Origin: Polynucleobacter antarcticus
GTDB lineage: Bacteria > Pseudomonadota > Gammaproteobacteria > Burkholderiales > Burkholderiaceae
Reading direction: 5' to 3'
Length of the DNA: 64,000 nt
Assembly (NCBI RefSeq): GCF_013307245.1
Contig: NZ_CP028941.1
Coordinates: forward strand, 434,001 to 498,000
This document shows positions 57,431 through 64,000 of the stretch, one piece after another. Position numbers and translations under genes: made by a program. Within the stretch, counting starts at the first letter, position 1. Every line of letters begins with the position of its first letter. The notes beneath the pieces were generated by a model. It was not told the origin of the DNA. It was given only the letters and a program-made list of their open reading frames with translations, and ran no database searches.

Positions 57431-59623
57431 ATGCCCCAATTACTCGATAAAACGATTGAGATTCTCAGTCATAGGCATCTTCGTGGCCCCAATATGTGGA
57501 GCTACAACCCAGCACTCGAAGTGTTGATTGATATTGGGGATTTAGAAGATCATCCGTCAGACTTAATCCCAGGTTTTTACGATCGTCTTAGCGCCTGCCT
57601 TCCTAGCCTGTTTGAACATCGTTGTAGCTATGGAGAACCTGGTGGGTTTTTAAAGCGCGTCGAGGAAGGTACCTGGCCCGGTCACATTCTTGAGCACCTC
57701 ACCATTGAATTACAAAACCTATCGGGAATTCCGGGCGGCTTTGGAAGAGCGCGTGATGGCGGTCGAAGAGGCGTCTACAAAGTAATCGTGAGCGCAAGTG
57801 AAGAGGCGGTCACACTGCAAGCCTTTACGTATGCACGCGATCTTTTACTGACTTTAATTAAAGATAATGGCGATGCTGTTGCTCAAAAAAACCAAATCAT
57901 TGAAGCTTTGAAAGAGTTGAGTGATGATCTGTGTTTAGGTCCCAGCACTGCTTGTATTGTGAATGCTGCAACTCTGCGCGAAATCCCGCACATTCGGCTT
58001 TCCAGCGGTAATCTCGTTCAACTGGGTTATGGCTCTAAGCAACGTCGTATATGGACGGCAGAGACAGATCAAACTAGTGCAATTGCAGAAACCATTTCTC
58101 GTGATAAAGATTTAACGAAGAGCCTATTGGCAAGTGCTGGTGTTCCAACCCCACAAGGTAGAACTGTCACTAGTCCTGATGACGCCTGGGAAGCGGCGCA
58201 AGATATTGGCTTACCAGTTGTTGTCAAGCCGATTGATGGCAATCACGGTCGTGGGGTCTTCATTAATTTGCATACCCAGCAAGAAATTGAAGCTGCGTAT
58301 GCAGTAGCAATTCACGAAGGTAGCGAAGTCTTAGTAGAGCGTCATATTCAAGGCGATGAACATCGACTATTAGTGGTTGGAAACAAAGTGGTTGCAGCGG
58401 CGAAAGGTGAAACGGTTTGGATCACTGGAGACGGCAAACATTCTGTACTAGAGCTCATTCAAATTCAGATTAATTCAGATCCACGTCGTGGTAATACCGA
58501 AGAGTGCCCTCTGAATCCCGTACGCATTGACTCAGCTGTTGAACTTGAGCTCGCCCGTCAGCAGCTTACTGGCTCTGGCATTCCCGTCAAAGATCAAAAA
58601 GTTCTTATTCAAAGTAATGGTAATGTTGCGTTTGATGTCACTGACTTAGTACACCCCGATGTAGCTAGTCAAGTTGCTTTAGCTGCCCGCGTAGTAGGGC
58701 TAGAGATTGCAGGGGTTGACTTAGTAGCACAAGATATTAGCCAACCCCTCGCAGATCAACACGCAGCCATAGTTGAGGTGAACGCAGGGCCAGGTCTGTT
58801 GATGCATCTGAAGCCTGCCAGCGGCAAGCCGCAACCAGTTGGCGAAGCGATTGCCGAACACCTATTTCCGCTCGATGTTGATTTCCGCCTACCGATTATT
58901 GGGGTCAGCGGAGCTAGTGGAAGATCTACAGTCGCTCAAATCGTAGCGCATTTTATTAGACTTACTAATTTACATGTTGGGCTTTCTTCAAGCAAAGGCC
59001 TCTACTTTGGAAATCGATCTATCCAAAGACAATCGCCTTCGTATTGGGAGAATGCGCGACGCACATTACAAAATAGAGCAATTGAAATTGCTGTACTCGA
59101 GAGCGATAACGCCTCCTTACTACTTGAGGGCTTAGCTTATGATCATTGTCAAGTCGGCATCGTTCTGAATGTAGACCCTCTCCAGCTATTCCCGGAATAC
59201 TACATTAGCGATGAAGATCAGCTATTTAATGTGGTTCGTACTCAGGTTGATGTTGTCGTGCCTACCGGCTTTGCAGTGCTGAATGCAGACGATCCTATCG
59301 TGACGAAAATGGCAGAACTGTGTAAGGGCACCGTGATTTACTTTACTCAAGATGCTGCATCTCCAGTAGCTCAGGCCCATCTGAACAATGGTGGCCGTGC
59401 AGTCCTTATAGGCCAACAACAAATTACACTGATGAGCACGGGGCAAGATTCAAAAAGTATTCCGATTCCACGCCATGCAGAAGCAAGTGCCAGCACACCG
59501 TGGAAAGTCATCAATTTAGGAGCGGCTATTGCCGCGGCGTGGGCGCTAGATATTCCATTTAACGTCATCGAAGCTGGTGCTGAAACTTTTGTTTTCGAGC
59601 CCAGTGTTCCAGTAGGAGCTTAA
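57431..59623 (+). CDS. Cyanophycin synthetase paralog CphA' with degenerate, shortened Mur-ligase half
   Basis: A 730-residue CphA-like protein. The N-terminal domain (1-165) and the ATP-grasp domain (about 215-480, including VVVKPIDGNHGRGV and VEVNAGPGLLMHLKP) look intact. The Mur-ligase half is altered: the P-loop reads GASGRST at 494-500, with Arg in place of the essential Lys; GEGDHLG of CphA is replaced by DPLQLFP; and the C-terminal domain with YGHNPDAM is absent. It should therefore be able to add aspartate or a dipeptide but not to use ATP at the arginine-adding site (inference). It resembles the second synthetase (cphA' or CphA2-like) of other bacteria. No ribosome binding site precedes the ATG. 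Confidence 0.87.
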   Translation: MPQLLDKTIEILSHRHLRGPNMWSYNPALEVLIDIGDLEDHPSDLIPGFYDRLSACLPSLFEHRCSYGEPGGFLKRVEEGTWPGHILEHLTIELQNLSGIPGGFGRARDGGRRGVYKVIVSASEEAVTLQAFTYARDLLLTLIKDNGDAVAQKNQIIEALKELSDDLCLGPSTACIVNAATLREIPHIRLSSGNLVQLGYGSKQRRIWTAETDQTSAIAETISRDKDLTKSLLASAGVPTPQGRTVTSPDDAWEAAQDIGLPVVVKPIDGNHGRGVFINLHTQQEIEAAYAVAIHEGSEVLVERHIQGDEHRLLVVGNKVVAAAKGETVWITGDGKHSVLELIQIQINSDPRRGNTEECPLNPVRIDSAVELELARQQLTGSGIPVKDQKVLIQSNGNVAFDVTDLVHPDVASQVALAARVVGLEIAGVDLVAQDISQPLADQHAAIVEVNAGPGLLMHLKPASGKPQPVGEAIAEHLFPLDVDFRLPIIGVSGASGRSTVAQIVAHFIRLTNLHVGLSSSKGLYFGNRSIQRQSPSYWENARRTLQNRAIEIAVLESDNASLLLEGLAYDHCQVGIVLNVDPLQLFPEYYISDEDQLFNVVRTQVDVVVPTGFAVLNADDPIVTKMAELCKGTVIYFTQDAASPVAQAHLNNGGRAVLIGQQQITLMSTGQDSKSIPIPRHAEASASTPWKVINLGAAIAAAWALDIPFNVIEAGAETFVFEPSVPVGA

Positions 59624-59626
59624 TTG
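59614..59626 (+). promoter_or_regulatory. Ribosome binding site deciding a TTG start for cphA
   Basis: AGGAG at 59614-59618 lies inside the last codons of cphA'. Five bases separate it from TTG at 59624, and those bases include the cphA' stop TAA. The spacing is ideal, so the complete synthetase starts at TTG and depends on ribosomes finishing cphA'. Confidence 0.75.
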
Positions 59627-62194
59627 GAAATTACCCGTATCCGCATGTTGCGTGGCCCTAATTTATGGAGCCGCCATACCGCCCTAGAGGCGATTGTTTC
59701 TTGCGATGAAACCGAACGCTCGATTGATTCCATTCCGAACTTTGAAAATAAGATTCGTGAGCGCTTTCCTCAATTAGGAAGCATGCGTCGGGGTGCTCAT
59801 AACGAGGTTCTGTCTTTAGCCCATGCTTTAGAGCACGCTGCCTTGGGTCTGCAGTCACAAGCGGGCTGCCCTGTTACCTTTAGTCGGACAGTGCAAACCA
59901 TTGAAGTCGGTGTATATCAAGTGATTGCAGAATATACCGAAGAAGTGGTTGGGCGTATGGCATTTGATTTTGCCTTTGCACTGATTCAAGCAACGCTAAG
60001 CGACGTGCCATTTGATCTTGCTGCGGCACTTGCTGAATTAGAAGCACTATATGAAGATGTTCGCCTCGGTCCCAGCACAGGCTCTATCGTCGATGCCGCC
60101 GTCCAAAGAAATATTCCCTATCGCCGTATGACTGAAGGGAGCATGGTTCAGTTTGGCTGGGGCAGTAAGCAAAAACGTATTCAGGCTGCAGAAACCAGTG
60201 ATACCAGTGCGATTGCCGAGGCAATTGCACAAGATAAAGAACTCACTAAAAATTTACTGACTGCTGCAGGGGTGTCCGTTCCTGTTGGCGAAGTAGTGAC
60301 TACAGCCGATGAGGCATGGCATGTGGCCCAAAAAATGGGGGGTCGTATTGTCCTCAAGCCGAAGGATGGTAATCAAGGTAAAGGGGTGGTAGCTAATATT
60401 CAGAGTGAAACTGAGGTACGTGCCGGTTTTATTGTCGCGCGAGCCCATGGTCGGAAAATTATTGTGGAGCGCTACTTACCAGGTGCTGACTATCGCTTAC
60501 TAGTAGTTGGCAATCGCCTCTCTGCAGCAGCCCGTCGTGAGCCTGCTCAGGTAGTAGGCGATGGCAAAAATAGTGTCGCCCAATTAGTGGAACTAGAGAA
60601 TCAGAATCCCTTACGTGGTGATGGTCATGCAACCGCCTTAACCAAAATTCGTTTTGATGACATTGCACTGGCACATTTAGCCGGCAATGGCTTAAACCCT
60701 CAATATGTGCCCAAAACGGGTGAACGGGTGTTATTGCGAAACAATGCCAATTTAAGTACAGGCGGTACCGCAACAGATGTAACGGATGACGTGCATCCCG
60801 ATGTTGCAGCTAGCGCTATTGCTGCAGCACAAATGATTGGCTTAGATGTTGCTGGCGTTGATATTCTTTGTGAAGCTATTTATAAGCCACTGGAAACTCA
60901 GGGTGGTGGGATTGTTGAAGTCAATGCAGCACCAGGTTTACGTATGCACCTCAAACCTTCGTATGGAAAAAGTCGCCCTGTTGGAGAAGACATCATGAAC
61001 ATGATGTACCCCCAAGGTGATGATGGCCGCATTCCGGTTGTGGCCGTTACTGGTACCAATGGCAAAACAACGACAGTACGATTGATTGCACACCTTATTA
61101 ATGAAACTGGCCAGCGTATCGGCATGACCACTACTGATGGGGTTTACATTAATCATCGCCGCATTGACTCTGGTGACTGCAGCGGTCCGAAAAGTGCGCG
61201 CAATGTCCTTATGCATCCTGACGTTGATGCCGCTGTTCTAGAAACTGCCCGTGGCGGCATGTTGCGCGAAGGCTTAGGCTTTGATCGCTGCGAAGTAGCG
61301 GTAGTGACCAATATTGGTGAAGGTGATCACTTAGGCTTAAATTACATTGCTAGTGTTGAAGACTTGGCGATTCTCAAAAGGGTGGTGGTGCAGAACGTAG
61401 CACCAACAGGCGCTGCAGTACTCAATGCAGCGGACCCGATTGTCGTCAAAATGGGTGATGTCTGTTCGGGACGTGTGATCTTCTTTGCCCAAAATCAACA
61501 TCACCCTGTGATTGCCGCTCACCGAGCTAAGAATAAAAAAGTCATTTACTTTGATGGTACTTATATTGTGGCATCTAAAGGCGCACGGGTGGTCTATCGC
61601 TTTCCAGTGAGCGAGATTCCTGTGACCCAAAATGGCGTTCTAGGATTTCAAATTGAAAATGTGATGGCCTCTATTGGTGCTGCCTGGGCTCTGAATTTGG
61701 ATGCAGACCATATTGCTCGCGGCCTTCTTTCCTTTGAAAGCACTACCAATGCAGTACCAGGTCGCTTTAATCAGTTTCAGCATAAAGGTGCAACGGTGAT
61801 TGCTGACTATGGTCATAACCCAGATGCGATGCGTGCCCTAGCGAATGCGATTGAAGCGATGAAGCCTAAAAAGAGTCATGTTGTGATTAGCGGTGCTGGT
61901 GATCGTCGAGATGAAGATATTCGAGATCTCACTCGCATTCTGGGCAATAGCTTTGATAACGTCATCCTGTATCAAGACCAATGCCAACGTGGCCGTGAAG
62001 ATGGTGAGGTATTAAAACTGTTGCAAGAAGGTTTGGTTGGCACGACCAAAGCTAAGCGTGTAAAAGAAATTACTGGTGAATTCTTGGCTATTGATACGGC
62101 TTTGGATGATCTATCTCCAGGTGATATCTGTTTGATCTTGATTGACCAGGTTGAAGAGTCTCTTGCCTATCTCAAAGAAAAAGTACAGCCCTAA
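59624..62194 (+). CDS. cphA: Cyanophycin synthetase CphA
   Basis: An 856-residue enzyme that builds multi-L-arginyl-poly-L-aspartate without ribosomes, adding Asp and then Arg with ATP. The N-domain (1-165) contains SLAHALEHAALGLQ. The ATP-grasp domain (about 205-465) has RIVLKPKDGNQGKGV and VEVNAAPGLRMHLKPS. The Mur-ligase half has an intact P-loop GTNGKTT (477-483, K481), ETARGGMLREGL, IGEGDHLG and the C-terminal ADYGHNPDAM. Length fits cyanobacterial and proteobacterial CphA. It starts with TTG directly at the end of cphA'. The polymer is a carbon, nitrogen and energy store; no cyanophycinase gene is in view. Confidence 0.95.
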   Translation: MEITRIRMLRGPNLWSRHTALEAIVSCDETERSIDSIPNFENKIRERFPQLGSMRRGAHNEVLSLAHALEHAALGLQSQAGCPVTFSRTVQTIEVGVYQVIAEYTEEVVGRMAFDFAFALIQATLSDVPFDLAAALAELEALYEDVRLGPSTGSIVDAAVQRNIPYRRMTEGSMVQFGWGSKQKRIQAAETSDTSAIAEAIAQDKELTKNLLTAAGVSVPVGEVVTTADEAWHVAQKMGGRIVLKPKDGNQGKGVVANIQSETEVRAGFIVARAHGRKIIVERYLPGADYRLLVVGNRLSAAARREPAQVVGDGKNSVAQLVELENQNPLRGDGHATALTKIRFDDIALAHLAGNGLNPQYVPKTGERVLLRNNANLSTGGTATDVTDDVHPDVAASAIAAAQMIGLDVAGVDILCEAIYKPLETQGGGIVEVNAAPGLRMHLKPSYGKSRPVGEDIMNMMYPQGDDGRIPVVAVTGTNGKTTTVRLIAHLINETGQRIGMTTTDGVYINHRRIDSGDCSGPKSARNVLMHPDVDAAVLETARGGMLREGLGFDRCEVAVVTNIGEGDHLGLNYIASVEDLAILKRVVVQNVAPTGAAVLNAADPIVVKMGDVCSGRVIFFAQNQHHPVIAAHRAKNKKVIYFDGTYIVASKGARVVYRFPVSEIPVTQNGVLGFQIENVMASIGAAWALNLDADHIARGLLSFESTTNAVPGRFNQFQHKGATVIADYGHNPDAMRALANAIEAMKPKKSHVVISGAGDRRDEDIRDLTRILGNSFDNVILYQDQCQRGREDGEVLKLLQEGLVGTTKAKRVKEITGEFLAIDTALDDLSPGDICLILIDQVEESLAYLKEKVQP

Positions 62195-62210
62195 GTACGA
62201 CCCCAAGTCC

Positions 62211-63236
62211 TTAAACTTGTGCATGGTAGTGCTGTAAACGCTCAATCTCTTCTTTAGAACCCAACATGACGGATACGCGCTCATGTAAGTCTGTAGGAAT
62301 TAAATCCATAATGAGTTGATCGCCGTTGGTGGAGGCGCCGCCCGCCTGCTCTACCAAAAAGCTCATAGGATTAGCCTCATACATTAAGCGCAACTTGCCT
62401 GGCTTGTGGGGCTCACGTTGATCCCATGGGTACATAAATATTCCGCCGCGGGAGAGTACACGATGTACATCTGCCACCATAGAAGCAATCCAGCGCATAT
62501 TAAAATCTTTGTCACGCTCGCCACTGACTCCAGCCAAACACTCCTCGACGTAACGACGAACAGGTTGTGCCCAATGTCGCATATTTGACATATTGATGGA
62601 GAATTCTTTCGTTGAATGGGCAATCTCTACCGCATGCTTAATGAGTACAAACTCACCAGTAGTCTTATTCAAGGTAAACATCACCACGCCATCACCTAGT
62701 GTCAAGGCCATCGTAGTCTGAGGTCCATAGACGACATAACCAGCAGCCACTTGATGACGCCCGGATAATAAAAAGTCTGCTGTTTGTAAGGGTGCCGTTG
62801 GATCTTGTTTCTTCAACACAGAAAAAATAGTGCCGATCGATACGTTCACATCAATATTAGATGAGCCATCAAGCGGATCAAATAAGAGCAAATAGTCGCC
62901 AGTACCTTGAACGGGTAATGGCAATTCCATCTCTTCAGAGGCTAAGCCAGCAAGGGATTGACAGCCTTGCACCCCCTCAATTAATAAATCGTTCGCAATT
63001 ACATCTAGCTTTTGCTGAACCTCGCCCTGCACATTGCCAGTCCCTGCTGAGCCCAATAAGCCAATCAAAGCACCTTGCGCTACTTCATGACTCAGAGTCG
63101 TACACGTATCAGCAACCGCAATCAATAGTTCTTGTAGGCCCACAGGAATAGCGACGCCCTTGACCTTGGTGGACTCTAGGTACTGCTGAAATGGGGTATT
63201 GAAGTTGGCTGGGGCGGTCAAATGGGTTTTCTCCAA
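62211..63236 (-). CDS. fbp: Fructose-1,6-bisphosphatase class I
   Basis: A 341-residue cytosolic gluconeogenic enzyme. Metal- and substrate-site motifs are [43 protein letters not shown], and the late [37 protein letters not shown]. The frame starts with TTG at 63236, with no strong ribosome binding site and no clear ATG in the first 30 codons; the exact start is uncertain. It is convergent with cphA, separated by only 16 bp, with no terminator seen. Confidence 0.93.
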   Translation of the reverse strand: MEKTHLTAPANFNTPFQQYLESTKVKGVAIPVGLQELLIAVADTCTTLSHEVAQGALIGLLGSAGTGNVQGEVQQKLDVIANDLLIEGVQGCQSLAGLASEEMELPLPVQGTGDYLLLFDPLDGSSNIDVNVSIGTIFSVLKKQDPTAPLQTADFLLSGRHQVAAGYVVYGPQTTMALTLGDGVVMFTLNKTTGEFVLIKHAVEIAHSTKEFSINMSNMRHWAQPVRRYVEECLAGVSGERDKDFNMRWIASMVADVHRVLSRGGIFMYPWDQREPHKPGKLRLMYEANPMSFLVEQAGGASTNGDQLIMDLIPTDLHERVSVMLGSKEEIERLQHYHAQV

Positions 63237-63333
63237 AAATCTAATGAAGCAGGATATGAATGGGGTCTATTTTGCCTTGATATATTTAAAACCTCTGGCT
63301 CTATGCCTATTGATGCTGAATTTGATGTTAATA

Positions 63334-63354
63334 TACATCATTATTGATGATGTA
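63334..63354 (+). promoter_or_regulatory. Operator-like inverted repeat of the vapBC promoter
   Basis: TACATCAT and ATGATGTA are exact reverse complements around a 5-nt spacer, 42 bp before the vapB start. Such a palindrome is the usual target of the VapB or VapBC autorepressor. Confidence 0.6.
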
Positions 63355-63396
63355 ATCACAATAGTATCGTAAAGACAAAACCAGAAGGGTAGTCCT

Positions 63397-63603
63397 ATGA
63401 GAACGACTGTAACGATAGATGACGATCTTTACCAAAGAGGCTTAGAGCTTGCAGAGCCGGGGATGGATAAATCCGAGCTGTTTCGGGAGGCAATGACTGT
63501 TTTTGTCAGAGTGCAGATCGCAAAACGCTTAGCAGCTCTGGGTGGTGCAGCCCCTAATATGAAAAGCATCCCTCGCCGTAGATCTAAGCATGAGGGGCTT
63601 TAA
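63397..63603 (+). CDS. vapB: VapB-family antitoxin
   Basis: A 68-residue antitoxin with an N-terminal ribbon-helix-helix (MRTTVTIDDDLYQRGLELAEPGMDKSELFREAMTVFVR) and a toxin-binding, Arg-rich C-terminus. GAAGGG is the ribosome binding site. Its stop overlaps the toxin start (TAATG). It neutralises VapC and, through the palindrome upstream, probably represses the operon. Confidence 0.88.
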   Translation: MRTTVTIDDDLYQRGLELAEPGMDKSELFREAMTVFVRVQIAKRLAALGGAAPNMKSIPRRRSKHEGL

Positions 63604-63986
63604 TGACGATGGTGTTAGCCGATACCTCGGTATGGATTGCTCATTTCAGAAAAGCCAATCCATCACTGCAATCCCTCTTAATTAATGATCAAATTCTCTG
63701 CCATCCACTGGTCTTGGTAGAGCTCTCTTGTGGATCCCCGCCCTCCCCCAGAGTCAAAACTTTAGATCAGCTGAAATGCTTACGTCAGGCAACAGTAGCG
63801 ACTCCAGATGAAGTAATGGCATTTGTAGAAAAGCATCAGTTTTATGAATCAGGTTGTGGAGCCATAGATGTCTCTTTGCTCGCCTCAACGCTGCTATCAA
63901 AACATGCCCTCATTTGGACTTTTGATAAAAAGCTAGAGGCACTCGCTAGGCAACTGGATATTGCTTATGAAGAGAGCATTCACTAA
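63603..63986 (+). CDS. vapC: VapC-family PIN ribonuclease toxin
   Basis: A 127-residue PIN-domain toxin. Active-site acidic residues lie in VLADTSVWIAHFR (Asp 7), VLVELSCG (Glu), and the GCGAIDVSLLAS and IWTFDKKLEALA segments (Asp). VapC enzymes cut tRNA or rRNA. It is coupled to vapB by a 1-bp overlap and is complete, ending 14 bases before the window edge. Confidence 0.9.
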   Translation: MTMVLADTSVWIAHFRKANPSLQSLLINDQILCHPLVLVELSCGSPPSPRVKTLDQLKCLRQATVATPDEVMAFVEKHQFYESGCGAIDVSLLASTLLSKHALIWTFDKKLEALARQLDIAYEESIH

Positions 63987-64000
63987 TAGCTTGTGCTATT

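Overview
The window looks like the chromosome of a small-genome freshwater betaproteobacterium, most likely Polynucleobacter or a close Burkholderiaceae relative. This is an inference from gene content and moderate GC, not a database match. Supporting signs are Bug/TctC-type solute-binding proteins, nadE followed by glnB, DUF3422 and anchored TAXI proteins, dense packing with gaps mostly under 250 bp, and a cyanophycin locus of the Burkholderiales type.

Layout. 1-4.7 kb: the end of a chromate transporter, then a four-gene catabolic operon (double-hotdog CoA hydratase, MmgE/PrpD protein, CitE-like lyase, Bug binding protein) that fits C5-dicarboxylate (itaconate/mesaconate/citramalate) breakdown. 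4.8-8.4 kb: a minus-strand operon of a GT-C glycosyltransferase, a sialidase-fold protein and a membrane protein. 8.5-10.2 kb: a Sec-exported monohaem cytochrome and a Tat-exported flavoprotein (flavocytochrome c sulfide dehydrogenase). 10.2-13 kb: an anchored TAXI protein and DUF3422. 13.2-15.7 kb: a hydroxyacyl-CoA dehydrogenase-like protein and a UxaA-like dehydratase. 15.9-25.2 kb: cbpA/cbpM, uup, an OmpW protein behind two FNR-type boxes, yaeQ, slyX and other housekeeping genes. 25.3-29.1 kb: AsmA, DUF465, and a lysine-rich histone-H1-like tail fused to an unknown acidic domain. 29.2-33 kb: a ferric-iron ABC transporter with Fur-like sites. 33-35.5 kb: a second, AT-rich TAXI protein, tRNA-Ser(CGA) and a RelE/HigB-type toxin-antitoxin pair. 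35.6-50 kb: serS, lolA, ftsK, trxB, hppA, ppa, nadE, glnB, a RodZ-like protein, a FixJ-type regulator and ilvD. 49.9-54.4 kb: two copper-related genes, a tctCBA transporter and tRNA-Thr(CGT). 54.4-62.2 kb: the cyanophycin locus. 62.2-64 kb: fbp and a vapBC pair.

The most interesting unit is the cyanophycin locus. A type I ABC exporter with an extra N-terminal zinc-ribbon domain overlaps a DUF1854 gene by 4 bp. It is divergent from two synthetase genes: a 730-aa CphA' whose Mur-ligase half has lost its P-loop lysine and its C-terminal domain, and a complete 856-aa CphA that starts with TTG directly after the CphA' stop. What the exporter/DUF1854 pair does is not known to me. No cyanophycinase or isoaspartyl dipeptidase gene lies in the window.

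Another recurring signal is a -10-like hexamer 6-7 nt upstream of the start codon with no ribosome binding site (trxB, uup, the LLM oxidoreductase, cbpA, the first hydratase), which suggests leaderless transcripts. No insertion sequence, prophage, CRISPR array, rRNA or replication origin was seen, and no gene-free stretch exceeds 300 bases. The longest gaps are 34414-34680 (AT-rich, only the region before tRNA-Ser), 27345-27575 and 13011-13238.
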